A DNA stretch of 64,000 nt from Accumulibacter sp. (GCF_036625195.1 NZ_JAZKUG010000001.1:3038001-3102000), one strand, 5' to 3'. Counted from the first letter of the stretch, positions 55,042 through 64,000 are shown. Notes: generated by a model from the sequence alone, not told the origin. Program-made: numbers and translations.

Positions 55042-56237
55042 ATGCTCGACGATGTCCTGTCACCGGCACGGTCTGCCTGGGAGGATCTGCAGGAGCGCCT
55101 GCACTTCCTGCCACCTTTTCCCGATGAACTCGATTCGCTGGCGCTGTTCAGCATGCTGCTGATCGTCGGTCTGCTGATCGGCGAGTGGTTGCGCGCGCGA
55201 CTGGGCTGGCCGAAGGTCGTCGGCTACGTCCTGGCAGGGACGCTGTTCGGGCCTTCCGTGCTCGGCTGGATCAGCATCGAGGCACTGGCGCAGGCGCGAC
55301 CGATTGCCGATGCCGCACTCGGACTGCTGATGCTCGAGATCGGGCGCCGCCTCGATCTGCGCTGGCTCGCTCAGCAGCGCGAACTGCTGCGGGCAGCGCT
55401 GGCCGAGATCAGCCTGTCCTTTGCCGCCATCTTCCTCTTCGCCTGGGGCGTGGTGGGTCTGATACCGGCCTGGGCGGCCGCAGCCGCGGCCGTCACCATG
55501 GCCGCAGCGCCGGCAGTCGTCCTGCTGATCGTCGAGGAATCCGGCGCGCAGGGGCAGGTCACCGAACGAATGATCATGCCTGGCTGAGTTGCGTGGTCCA
55601 TCCATTGTGGGTTGTGGCCGGTGCCTTGATCATCGCCCGGCTGATGGTGCTGCTCGCGCTGCTTGCCGCGTCCCGTTTGCCGAAGCGTTCGCTGGCGCAG
55701 ATCTTCGTTCTCGTCGCGACGGCGCTGCTCGCCGTCGGCACCGCGCGTACGCTCGCGGTGCCGGTCTTTCTGACGCTTTTCCTGATGGGGGCGATTCTGT
55801 CGTTCAGCGACCGCGAGCGAACGCTGAGCTATGCCGAACTGCCGGAAGGACACTGGTTGCTCGCCATCATCCTCTTCGTCGTCGTCGGCGCCTCGCTGCC
55901 GTGGCAGGACTTCACCTGGCTGATCGGGCTGCAGGCGCTCGGCCTGTTGCTCGTCCGGGCGGCGGCCAAGGTGGCTGCCCTGGTCTGGTCTGGCGGCGGA
56001 CTGAGCAGCGAAAGGCGCGTCCTGGTGGGAATCGGCATTCAGCCGTTGTCGGCAACCGCCGTCTTCATGGCTTATGAGATCGCCGGACTCTATCCGGAAA
56101 TCGGCCGTTCGTCGCTTTCGCTGCCGCTGTTCGCGGCGGCCATCATGGAACTGGGCGGCCCGGCGCTCTGCCGCTTCGCCCTCGTGCGCGCCGGTGAGAC
56201 CGCGGCGACCGCGGGTGGCGGGAGAGGAGTGGCATGA
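55042..56237 (+). pseudogene. Second Kef/CPA2-type antiporter, disrupted by frameshift and probable deletion
   Basis: The first frame (55042-55587, 181 residues) begins as a CPA2 antiporter (GWPKVVGYVLAGTLFGPSVL) but stops after VTERMIMPG. The remainder continues in another frame from about 55594 to 56237 (LWVVAGALIIARLMVLLALL, then IQPLSATAVFMAYEIAG). By comparison with the intact paralogue at 53020, about 20-25 residues between the halves are missing, so a deletion with frame loss is likelier than one sequencing error. A GTG at 55593 could restart translation and give a split protein. Confidence 0.8.
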
Positions 56238-57388
56238 GCCAGGCCATCGCGGCATTCAAGCAGAGCCAGCCACTGAGCCTGGGGGTCGAACTCGAGTTGC
56301 AGCTGCTCTCCGTGCGTGATTTCGATCTGACCCGCGGCGCGACCGATCTGCTCGGCAGCATGGACTACGACGGCTGCTTCGGCGACATCAAGCTCGAGAT
56401 CACCGAAAGCATGATCGAGGTCAGCACGCTGCCGCGGACATTCGTCGACGGCATCGCCGGCGATCTGGTGGGTTTGCGGCAGACACTCGTCAGGCAGTGC
56501 GCGCGCAACCACATCGCCGTCTGCGGCGGCGGCACGCATCCTTTCCATCGCTGGTCGGAGCGCCGCATCTGCCCGGGTGACCGCTTCGCCGAGATCTACC
56601 AACGATATGGCTACCTCGCCAAGCAATTCACGGTCTTCGGCCAGCACATCCATGTCGGCTGCGCGTCAGGCGACGATGCGATCTGGTTGACCCAGGCGCT
56701 GGCACCCTATTTGCCGCTGTTCATCGCCCTGTCGGCGTCATCGCCCTTTGTCGATGGCGAAGACACGCTGTTCCAGTCCGCCCGCCTCAACGCCGTATCG
56801 GCCTTTCCGTTGAGTGGTCAATGCCCGGCGTTGCGCGACTGGGGCGAGTTCCTGGAACACTTCTCGCTGCTGCAGTCCTGTGGCATCGCTCGCAGCATCA
56901 AGGACCTCTACTGGGACGTTCGTCCCAAGCCGGAGTTCGGCACGGTGGAAATCCGCGTCTGCGATACGCCATTGACCGTCGAGCGAGCGGCGGCACTGGC
57001 AGCGCTGGCACAATCCCTGGTGCGCCATCTGCTGCGCACCCGTCCCGCGCTCGACACCCAGCGGCACCTTCATGTCGCCCGCTACAACAAGTTCCAGGCT
57101 TGCCGCTATGGTCTCGACGCCCTGATCTCGGATCCGGTTGGTCGGCGACAGCTCCCGTTGCGCCAGATTGGCCGCCAGTTGCTTGCCGTCCTGGAGGAGG
57201 ATGCGGGCGAACTGGGTTGTTCCGCGTGGCTGGCACTGCTCGACGCCTCCCTGTCGGTGGAGGTATCGGACGCCAACTGGTTGCGCCGGCGTCAGGCTTG
57301 CCACGGCAACCTGAACGAGGTCGTTCGCGAAGCAGCGATGCGCTTTGGCAGACCGGAGCACACACCGCGTGCCGAGGGGTCGCGATGA
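56234..57388 (+). CDS. YbdK-type carboxylate-amine (glutamate-cysteine) ligase
   Basis: GCS2-family ATP-dependent ligase of 384 residues. Signatures are LGVELELQLL, the metal/glutamate site KLEITESMIEVST, GGGTHPFHRW, FGQHIHVGC and GTVEIRVCDTPL. YbdK has weak gamma-glutamyl-cysteine ligase activity in E. coli; the true substrate is unknown. The start overlaps the stop of the broken antiporter frame by 4 bases and its own stop overlaps the next ATG. Confidence 0.9.
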   Translation: MSQAIAAFKQSQPLSLGVELELQLLSVRDFDLTRGATDLLGSMDYDGCFGDIKLEITESMIEVSTLPRTFVDGIAGDLVGLRQTLVRQCARNHIAVCGGGTHPFHRWSERRICPGDRFAEIYQRYGYLAKQFTVFGQHIHVGCASGDDAIWLTQALAPYLPLFIALSASSPFVDGEDTLFQSARLNAVSAFPLSGQCPALRDWGEFLEHFSLLQSCGIARSIKDLYWDVRPKPEFGTVEIRVCDTPLTVERAAALAALAQSLVRHLLRTRPALDTQRHLHVARYNKFQACRYGLDALISDPVGRRQLPLRQIGRQLLAVLEEDAGELGCSAWLALLDASLSVEVSDANWLRRRQACHGNLNEVVREAAMRFGRPEHTPRAEGSR

Positions 57389-58650
57389 AGTGCTGGCTGA
57401 CGGTACTGCTGGTGTCGATGCTGTCCGGGGCGTGGCCATTGCTGGCGGCAGAGACCTGCGTCATCGAGTCGGTGGCGCGCGACACACGCAGTCTTGGCCC
57501 ATGGATCGATCAGGACAACTGGCTGGCAGCGGAAAATCTCCGCATTGGCCTGCAGTCGCCGGGCCATTTCATGCCCTTGCTGCGGATCGATGCGACGACC
57601 GCCGGCGCCGTCCTCCGCCCGGCGTCGCGCCTGCTCGAACTCGACCGGATCAGGGCACGCGATCCGCTCGATCAGCAGCAGCGTGATGTCGCGTTCCTGC
57701 TGGCGACGAGACTCTATGCCGACGGGGTGGTGGTGCTGCGCGACGGAAGAGTGGCGAGTGAGCGCTACTGGAACGGACTGGCGGCGCGGGACCAGCGCCT
57801 GCTGCTCGGTGGTACGCGGCCGCTGCTCTCGCTTCTCGGTGCCATCGCCGTCGCCCAAGGCAAGCTGGCCCCGGATCGCGCGATCAGTCGGTACATTCCC
57901 GCCCTGAGTGGGCAGAGCGGTCTGCGCAAGTTGTCGGTGCGGCGCTTGCTGGAAGGCGAGGGGCGCTTCGAATGGTCGCCAGAGGAGCTCGGCGACTGGC
58001 TGGCCGCCGCTGGCTGGCGCTCCGGAGCGGGCGCCGGCGGCGTTCGCTCGTGGCTCAGCGTGCCAGGCCGCTGGGACAGGGACTTTACCAGCGCCGCCAC
58101 GTCCGGTGAGGCCGGACCCGAAGGTGAGCTCCTGCTGTGGGCGATCGCCGAGAGCTACCGCATGCCGCTGGCGCAGGTTTTTTGCCAGGAAATCCTGCGC
58201 AAGCTGCGGCCAGAGCATGGCGCCCTCTGGCTGACCGACGCTCGGGGAAGCGAGCTGTCGACCGGGTTGGCGCTCTCGCTGCGCGATTTTGCCCGTCTCG
58301 GCCAACTGCTGATCGAGGCTCGGAGCAACAGCCGGCGCAGCCGGATTCCGTCGTGGTTCATCGAAACGCTGACCGCATCGGCCGGGCTGCGAACAGCGAA
58401 GACTGCGGCACTGGCAGGCCTGCGAAACGGCAGCGAACTGCGCTACGGCTTTGTCCATCTGGGTGGCGCACAGAACCGAATCGCCATCATCGGTCCCTAC
58501 GGCAACAGCCTGTATGTCGATTTCGATCGTCGACTCGTGATCGCCGTCTATGCGGCCTATCCGAGGGAGCACACTGCCGCGATGCGGGCCACGCTCGAGC
58601 AGGTCTGGGATGCCCTGGGTGCGGCGGCGCAACCGGCGGGCAAACGTTGA
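57385..58650 (+). CDS. Exported beta-lactamase-fold protein lacking SxxK
   Basis: Protein of 421 residues with a signal peptide (CWLTVLLVSMLSGAWPLLAA). The body (VVVLRDGRVASERYWNG, then LLSLLGAIAVAQGKLAPDRA) follows the class C beta-lactamase/6-aminohexanoate hydrolase plan. At the place of SxxK the sequence reads GGTRPLLSL, so the nucleophile and lysine are missing and catalysis by the usual route is unlikely. Periplasmic. Last gene of the overlapping operon. Confidence 0.75.
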   Translation: MKCWLTVLLVSMLSGAWPLLAAETCVIESVARDTRSLGPWIDQDNWLAAENLRIGLQSPGHFMPLLRIDATTAGAVLRPASRLLELDRIRARDPLDQQQRDVAFLLATRLYADGVVVLRDGRVASERYWNGLAARDQRLLLGGTRPLLSLLGAIAVAQGKLAPDRAISRYIPALSGQSGLRKLSVRRLLEGEGRFEWSPEELGDWLAAAGWRSGAGAGGVRSWLSVPGRWDRDFTSAATSGEAGPEGELLLWAIAESYRMPLAQVFCQEILRKLRPEHGALWLTDARGSELSTGLALSLRDFARLGQLLIEARSNSRRSRIPSWFIETLTASAGLRTAKTAALAGLRNGSELRYGFVHLGGAQNRIAIIGPYGNSLYVDFDRRLVIAVYAAYPREHTAAMRATLEQVWDALGAAAQPAGKR

Positions 58651-58849
58651 GCGTCCGGAGTCAAGGTCATCGCGGCATTCCGGGCGGGCCGGGGCGCGGC
58701 TTCGCGAGCGGCTCTGGGGCAGCTGCGAATGAGCACCAACGGCGGCTTCCCTGCCGCTACGGCGCGCACTCGCAGTCGTCCGCGCAGCGAGCATGGATGA
58801 GCGAGGTCGTGCGCCTGGTGGCAGCGGCGGAATTTCCGTGGATGCCTGC

Positions 58850-61006
58850 ATGAGCTGGGAGATCTGTCCCGCCGGCGATGCCTTTCCGTCTTTCACCACG
58901 GACTGGGACCACCTGAATGAGCAGCTGTATGGCGGCCACCCGGCGTTCGACAGCCGTTTCGTCGGCGCCTTGCTCGCCCACTTCGGCACTGGCAGCGAAT
59001 CGCTGTGCATCCACCGCAGCGGCGAGGCGGTCGATGGCGCGCTGATCCTCTGCGCCCGCGGCTTCGGCCGCTGGGCGCTCTTCCTGCCGGCGCAGGCGCC
59101 GGCAGGCGCGCTGCTCATCGCGGACGCAAGCTGCCTCGAAACGTTGATGCCGGCGCTGCCCGGCTACGCGTGGACGATCGATCTGCTCGCCATCGACCCC
59201 GCTTTCGAGCCGGACTGGAGCCCGCTCCTCCTGCCGCGCACCGTGGTCCGCCACCAGCTGACGATGGCGGTCGCAACCGGCGGCGATTTCCCGGCCTATT
59301 GGCAGGCGCGCCCGGGCAAGCTGCGCAGCAACCTGCGCCGCTACCAGCGTCGGAGCGACGATCATGCGGCCAGCGTCCGGGTCATCGCTGAGCCGCAGGA
59401 GATCGGCGCCGCGGTCAGTCGCTACGCCGCCGTCGAAAGCGCCGGCTGGAAGGCGGTGGGCGGTACGGCGATCGGCAGCGACAACCCGCAGGGACTCTTC
59501 TATGAGCAGCTGCTGTGCGACTTCGCTGCCTCGGGACAGGCACGGGTCGTCGAACTCTGGTTCGACGACCGGCTCGCCGCCTCGCGCCTGGCCGTCTGTC
59601 ATGGGTGCATGTGGATCATGCTGAAGACCACCTATGACGAGTCGCTCGCCGCCATGGCACCCGGGCGGCAGCTGCTCTACGAGGCCCTGCAGCTCGCCTT
59701 TGCCGACATGCCCGCCGGCGCCGTCGAGTTCTATACCAATGCGACGCGCGACCAGGCAGAGTGGGCGACGCATCTGCGCCATGTCTGCCACCACCAGCTC
59801 TACCGCAACACGACCGTCGCCAACTTCCACGGCATCGCCCGCGCGCTGCGCTGCCGCTTCGCCGGGGGCGAGACGGCGGAGGATTCGCTGGCCTTCGATG
59901 CGACCAGCGTCGCCGCCTACCACAGCCCGGCGGCGATGCCGCCGGCGATGCGATCGCTTTTCGAGGCAGCCGCCGGCCGCGAAGTGGAGCTGTCGCCGGA
60001 TTGGTTCGCCAACCTGCAGGCGGCGGTCTTCGGCGACGACGATTCCGTCCGTTACTACGGCGCCGAGCTGTACGGCTCGCCGACGGCCATCCTGCCCGTG
60101 CACGCCAGCCGGCGAAGCGGACGCCGCGCGGCGGAGATCGAAGCGCTGGCGAACTTCTACACCGCCCTGTACGCGCCACTCGCCAGCCCGGGCGCCGACC
60201 CGACCGACCTCGGCCGGCTGCTGCAGGCGGCGCGTGCCGACTGCGCGCGCGCGCGCGTCATGAACTTTCATCCCATGGCGGTCGATTCGCCGGTGTACGA
60301 GGCGATGGTCGTCGCCCTGCGCAGCACCGGCTGGATCCCGTTCCGCTACTTCTGCTTCGGCAACTGGTACCTCGAGGTCGACCGTTCCTGGTCTGCGTAT
60401 CTGGAACAGCGCGACGGCATCCTGCGCCACACCCTGAGACGCAAGCGGCGGCGCTTTCTCGCCGCCGGCGGCAGCTTCGAGATCATCACCGGCACGGCCG
60501 GGCTCGAGCCGGCGATTGCCGAGTTCAATGCCCTGTACCGTCAGCGCTGGAAGAAGAACGAGCCCTACGCCGCCTTCGTTCCCGGCTTGATGCGTTGGCT
60601 CGCCGCCAGCGGCAAGTTGCGCCTCGGCATCGCGCGCCTCGCCGGCGAGGCGGTTGCCTCCCAGCTCTGGATCGTCAGCGGCGACAAGGCGAGCATCTAC
60701 AAGATGGCCTACGATGAGGCGCATTCCTGCCATGCGCCGGGCACGCTGCTGACGGCCCACCTGATGGAGCGGGTCATCGACGTGGACCGCGTGACCGAAG
60801 TGGACTACCTGATCGGCGACGATCCGTACAAGCAGGCGTGGATGAGCCACCGCCGCGAACGCTGGGGCATCGTCGCGTATCGCGCCGACCGCTTCGCCGG
60901 CATCGCCCGGTCGCTGCTCGAGATCATCGGCCGGGTGATCCGGCGGCCGCCAGCCCGCGTGGAAAGCAAGCGCTCACGGTCTTCGATCGGGCCGAGTGGG
61001 CACTAG
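58850..61006 (+). CDS. Double GNAT (CelD/BcsL-like) acyltransferase
   Basis: Protein of 718 residues with two GNAT-type halves of the Acetyltransf_6/FemAB-like class. The first (about 1-330) includes LRSNLRRYQRR and ELWFDDRLAASRLAVCHG; the second (about 370-700) includes LRHTLRRKRRRFLAAGG and LAGEAVASQLWIVSGDKASI, and ends with VTEVDYLIGDDPYKQAWM. Such proteins are common near exopolysaccharide and PEP-CTERM genes, where they are thought to acylate polymer or lipid precursors. An ATG at 58793 is an alternative start. No ribosome site is strong for either. Confidence 0.8.
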   Translation: MSWEICPAGDAFPSFTTDWDHLNEQLYGGHPAFDSRFVGALLAHFGTGSESLCIHRSGEAVDGALILCARGFGRWALFLPAQAPAGALLIADASCLETLMPALPGYAWTIDLLAIDPAFEPDWSPLLLPRTVVRHQLTMAVATGGDFPAYWQARPGKLRSNLRRYQRRSDDHAASVRVIAEPQEIGAAVSRYAAVESAGWKAVGGTAIGSDNPQGLFYEQLLCDFAASGQARVVELWFDDRLAASRLAVCHGCMWIMLKTTYDESLAAMAPGRQLLYEALQLAFADMPAGAVEFYTNATRDQAEWATHLRHVCHHQLYRNTTVANFHGIARALRCRFAGGETAEDSLAFDATSVAAYHSPAAMPPAMRSLFEAAAGREVELSPDWFANLQAAVFGDDDSVRYYGAELYGSPTAILPVHASRRSGRRAAEIEALANFYTALYAPLASPGADPTDLGRLLQAARADCARARVMNFHPMAVDSPVYEAMVVALRSTGWIPFRYFCFGNWYLEVDRSWSAYLEQRDGILRHTLRRKRRRFLAAGGSFEIITGTAGLEPAIAEFNALYRQRWKKNEPYAAFVPGLMRWLAASGKLRLGIARLAGEAVASQLWIVSGDKASIYKMAYDEAHSCHAPGTLLTAHLMERVIDVDRVTEVDYLIGDDPYKQAWMSHRRERWGIVAYRADRFAGIARSLLEIIGRVIRRPPARVESKRSRSSIGPSGH

Positions 61007-61114
61007 CAGACTACATGGTCGCCCCTGTGTTTGCTACGCATTCAATTGATGACGGTTCGAAGGGCAAAGGTAGAGGTGGCCCAGTTTTGGGTACCAGACC
61101 ACGCGGGACCGGCC
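61007..61114. other. Short convergent gap with possible insertion-sequence scar
   Basis: The segment GAGGTGGCCCAGTTTTGGGT (61073-61092) resembles sequence often found at insertion-sequence ends, and the base composition differs from both neighbours. No transposase is present. Confidence 0.3.
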
Positions 61115-64000
61115 TTACAAGAAAAAATCGCTGGCAGCTAAAGTGGGGGACGTGTCCAGTTGGATTCGGAAGTCAGCCACAAGGTCACCATCGACGTCAC
61201 CTTCGAGAACACCACTCTGATACATCAATTGACCCGCTGCACCGCTGAAGCCGGCTGCCCCCACGAATGCAAAGGCCTGGTCTCCATCCAGACTCTCGTT
61301 TGCGTCGACAGCGCTGAAATCGATCTTGTCTCCGGTTGTGAAATCGCTGATCGTTTGTGGTGGCGGCATGTTGCCTATGTCGCTCCAGAAAACGAACTTG
61401 AAAACATCTTGGCCGTCACCCCCAGTCAAGCTATCGGCGCCGGATCCACCCAGCAGGGTATCATTGCCCGCACCCCCGTCGAGGGTGTCGTTGCCGTCGC
61501 CGCCGGTGAGTGTGTTGGCGCCGCTGTTGCCGGTCAGGGTGTTGGCCTGTGCATTGCCGGTGCCCTTGAGATTGGCGGTGCCGAGCAGCGACAAGTGCTC
61601 GAGATCGCCGCCCAGCGTGTAGTCGACACTGCTCTTCACCGTGTCGGTGCCGGCCGCCGGTCCTTCGATCACCAGGTCCGCCGGATCATCGACGACATAG
61701 GTGTCGTCGCCGCCCAGACCGATCAGGATATCCGCACCGCCTTGGCCGTCGAGGACGTTGCTCCAGTCGTTGCCGGTCAGGCGGTTGGCCAGAGCATTGC
61801 CTTGGCCGTCGAGGTTGACGTACCAGCCGCCGAGAACGAGATTCTCGATCTGGTTGCCCAGGATCCAGCTGACGCTGCTGAAGACCGTGTCGACCCCACC
61901 CGCCGCCGCTTCGCTGACGGTGTCGCCGCCATCGTCCGTGTAGTAGCGATCATCGCCGAGTCCCCCAGCGAGCACGTCCGCTCCCGCGTCGCCATCGAGC
62001 GTGTCGTTGCCGTCCCCCCCGGTGAGCGTGTTCGCGCCGGTGTTGCCCGTCAGCAGGTTGGCCAGCGCGTTGCCGGTGCCGGTGAGACCGGCATCCCCGA
62101 GCAGCGTCAGATGCTCGACATTCGCTGCCAGCGTGAAACTGGCGTAGCTGCGCACGATGTCCACCCCGGCGTCCAGTGCTTCGACGACGCTGTCGCCGGC
62201 AATGTCAACGAAGTAGGTGTCGTCGCCGGCTCCGCCCGCCATGGTGTCCGCGTCGGCACCGCCATCGAGACGGTTGTCGCCGGCGTTGCCGGTGAGTTTG
62301 TTCTTGCCGTCGTTGCCGCTGCCATCGATATCGCTGGTGCCCAAGAGGGTGAGATGTTCCAGCGTCCAGCCGAGGCTGTAGTTGATGTAACTCAGGACGG
62401 TGTCGGTGCCACCACCGTCCTGCTCCTGAACGTGGTCGCCAGTCTCGTCCACGACGTAGATGTCGTTGCCCAGACCGCCCTGCAGCCAGTCGGCGCCAGT
62501 GCTGCCGTTGAGCGTGTTGGCGCCATCGTTGCCGATCAGGGTGTTGGCCAGTGTATTGCCGACGCCATTGATGTTGGCGACTCCGGTCAACTCGAGCGCT
62601 TCGACGTTCGTCGCCAGCGTGTGGCTGACGCTGCTGAAGACCTTGTCATTGCCGGCATTCTTGTTCTCGACGACGGTCTCGCCCGCCGTGTCGAGGTAAT
62701 ACACATCGTCGCCCAAGCCGCCCGCCAAGGTGTCCACCCCGGCACCCCCGTCGAGGGTGTCGTTGCCGTCGCCGCCGCTGAGTGTGTTGGCGCCGCTGTT
62801 GCCGGTCAGGGTGTTGGCCTGTGCATTGCCGGTGCCCTTGAGGTTGGCGGTGCCGAGCAGCGACAAGTGCTCGAGATCGCTGCCCAGCGTGTAGTCGACA
62901 CTGCTCTTCACCGTGTCGGTGCCGGCCACCGGTCCTTCGATCACCAGGTCCGCCGGATCATCGACGACATAGGTGTCGTCGCCGCCCAGACCGATCAGGA
63001 TATCCGCACCGCCTTGGCCGTCGAGGACGTTGCTCCAGTCGTTGCCGGTCAGGCGGTTGGCCAGAGCATTGCCTTGGCCGTCGAGGTTGACGTACCAGCC
63101 GCCGAGAACGAGATTCTCGATCTGGTTGCCCAGGATCCAGCTGACGCTGCTGAAGACCGTGTCGACCCCACCCGCCGCCGCTTCGCTGACGGTGTCGCCG
63201 CCATCGTCCGTGTAGTAGCGATCATCGCCGAGTCCCCCAGCGAGCACGTCCGCTCCCGCGTCGCCATCGAGCGTGTCGTTGCCGTCCCCCCCGGTGAGCG
63301 TGTTCGCGCCGGTGTTGCCCGTCAGCAGGTTGGCCAGCGCGTTGCCGGTGCCGGTGAGACCGGCATCCCCGAGCAGCGTCAGATGCTCGACATTCGCTGC
63401 CAGCGTGAAACTGGCGTAGCTGCGCACGATGTCCACCCCGGCGTCCAGTGCTTCGACGACGCTGTCGCCGGCAACGTCAACGAAGTAGGTGTCATCGCCG
63501 GCTCCGCCCGCCATGGTGTCCGCGTCGGCACCGCCATCGAGACGGTTGTCGCCGGCGTTGCCGGTGAGTTTGTTCTTGCCGTCGTTGCCGCTGCCATCGA
63601 TATCGCTGGTGCCCAAGAGGGTGAGATGTTCCAGCGTCCAGCCGAGGCTGTAGTTGATGTAACTCAGGACGGTGTCGGTGCCACCACCGTCCTGCTCCTG
63701 AACGTGGTCGCCAGTCTCGTCCACGACGTAGATGTCGTTGCCCAGACCGCCCTGCAGCCAGTCGGCGCCAGTGCTGCCGTTGAGCGTGTTGGCGCCATCG
63801 TTGCCGATCAGGGTGTTGGCCAGTGTATTGCCGACGCCATTGATGTTGGCGACTCCGGTCAACTCGAGCGCTTCGACGTTCGTCGCCAGCGTGTGGCTGA
63901 CGCTGCTGAAGACCTTGTCATTGCCGGCATTCTTGTTCTCGACGACGGTCTCGCCCGCCGTGTCGAGGTAATACACATCGTCGCCCAAGCCGCCCGCCAA
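61115..64000 (-). CDS. RTX/haemolysin-type calcium-binding repeat protein, C-terminal part
   Basis: Only the last 961 residues are in the window; the 5' end lies beyond the right edge. The visible part is made of units with the calcium-binding nonapeptide GGxGxDxLx (for example GGDGNDTLDGGAG) alternating with segments such as DTVFSSVSWILGNQIENLVL. The C-terminus (GDKIDFSAVDANESLDGDQA, ending in SDFFL) is a typical type I secretion signal region. Units of about 106 residues are grouped into a 424-residue block present twice. An adhesin, surface layer or secreted enzyme are all possible. No type I secretion genes are in view. Confidence 0.92.
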   Translation of the reverse strand: MAGGLGDDVYYLDTAGETVVENKNAGNDKVFSSVSHTLATNVEALELTGVANINGVGNTLANTLIGNDGANTLNGSTGADWLQGGLGNDIYVVDETGDHVQEQDGGGTDTVLSYINYSLGWTLEHLTLLGTSDIDGSGNDGKNKLTGNAGDNRLDGGADADTMAGGAGDDTYFVDVAGDSVVEALDAGVDIVRSYASFTLAANVEHLTLLGDAGLTGTGNALANLLTGNTGANTLTGGDGNDTLDGDAGADVLAGGLGDDRYYTDDGGDTVSEAAAGGVDTVFSSVSWILGNQIENLVLGGWYVNLDGQGNALANRLTGNDWSNVLDGQGGADILIGLGGDDTYVVDDPADLVIEGPVAGTDTVKSSVDYTLGSDLEHLSLLGTANLKGTGNAQANTLTGNSGANTLSGGDGNDTLDGGAGVDTLAGGLGDDVYYLDTAGETVVENKNAGNDKVFSSVSHTLATNVEALELTGVANINGVGNTLANTLIGNDGANTLNGSTGADWLQGGLGNDIYVVDETGDHVQEQDGGGTDTVLSYINYSLGWTLEHLTLLGTSDIDGSGNDGKNKLTGNAGDNRLDGGADADTMAGGAGDDTYFVDIAGDSVVEALDAGVDIVRSYASFTLAANVEHLTLLGDAGLTGTGNALANLLTGNTGANTLTGGDGNDTLDGDAGADVLAGGLGDDRYYTDDGGDTVSEAAAGGVDTVFSSVSWILGNQIENLVLGGWYVNLDGQGNALANRLTGNDWSNVLDGQGGADILIGLGGDDTYVVDDPADLVIEGPAAGTDTVKSSVDYTLGGDLEHLSLLGTANLKGTGNAQANTLTGNSGANTLTGGDGNDTLDGGAGNDTLLGGSGADSLTGGDGQDVFKFVFWSDIGNMPPPQTISDFTTGDKIDFSAVDANESLDGDQAFAFVGAAGFSGAAGQLMYQSGVLEGDVDGDLVADFRIQLDTSPTLAASDFFL
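61457..64000 (-). repeat. 1272-bp near-identical tandem duplication in RTX gene
   Basis: Sequence at position x matches that at x+1272 from about 61470 to the right edge, for example at 61701/62973, 62107/63379 and 62460/63732. Only scattered differences are seen (such as AATGTC/AACGTC near 62201 and 63473). More copies may continue outside the window. Confidence 0.93.

Noticed and set aside
58757..60850. 697-codon minus-strand frame opposite the double GNAT gene
   Set aside because: Shadow of the plus-strand gene; composition biased and without domains.

Overview
The window is GC-rich bacterial DNA that is densely coding, with many 4-bp stop/start overlaps. The gene content (urtBCDE/ureDABCEFG, cysI with DUF934 and a divergent cysB, a PEP-CTERM protein next to an exopolysaccharide block with a sigma-54 type promoter, a phasin-like protein) points to a floc- or biofilm-forming betaproteobacterium of the Rhodocyclales type, for example a relative of Candidatus Accumulibacter. 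That placement is inference from gene content; no rRNA or tRNA gene is visible.

Layout. 1-3.8 kb: end of a urea ABC transporter operon (urtB cut by the left edge, then urtC, urtD, urtE). 3.9-7.1 kb: a membrane GGDEF/EAL regulator. 7.4-8.6 kb: two unknown proteins and an orphan antitoxin-like gene. 8.7-20.7 kb: a defence and toxin-antitoxin island holding hsdM-hsdS-hsdR, a minus-strand string of five genes (nucleotidyltransferase, HEPN protein, TIGR04255-like protein and two unknowns), a repeat-rich non-coding block, a FitAB/VapBC-like pair and a Uma2-type nuclease. 20.7-25.8 kb: the urease operon ureDABCEFG. The island therefore separates urea uptake from urea hydrolysis.

25.9-34.4 kb: a TonB-C-like protein, then a PEP-CTERM protein behind a consensus sigma-54 promoter with an upstream palindrome, followed by a WecA-like initiating transferase, a Wzb-like phosphatase, a Wza-like lipoprotein and a Wzc-like tyrosine autokinase (exopolysaccharide synthesis and export). 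34.4-43.6 kb: rlmB, a protein resembling carboxysomal (CsoSCA-type) carbonic anhydrase, and the assimilatory sulfate operon (TSUP permease-cysI-DUF934-cysH-cysD-cysN) transcribed divergently from cysB. 43.7-44.6 kb: a further LysR regulator.

44.8-50 kb: a four-gene group of unknown role (coiled-coil protein, phasin-like protein, P-loop ATPase, and a protein with nine almost identical 41-residue repeats). 50.8-51.7 kb: two small exported proteins. 51.8-52.9 kb: an OmpA-like lipoprotein and a MarR regulator. 53.0-58.7 kb: a tightly overlapping operon with a Kef-like antiporter, a class I glutamine amidotransferase-like hydrolase (C26), a second antiporter broken by a frameshift, a YbdK-type glutamate-cysteine ligase and an exported beta-lactamase-fold protein without the SxxK motif. 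58.8-61 kb: a double GNAT protein. 61.1 kb to the right edge: the C-terminal part of a large RTX-type secreted protein containing a 1272-bp internal duplication.

The best candidates for undescribed systems are the antiporter/gamma-glutamyl operon (53-58.7 kb), the ATPase/repeat-protein group (44.8-50 kb) and the TIGR04255 cassette (15.5-18.2 kb). All functional statements rest on reading motifs by eye; no database search was run.
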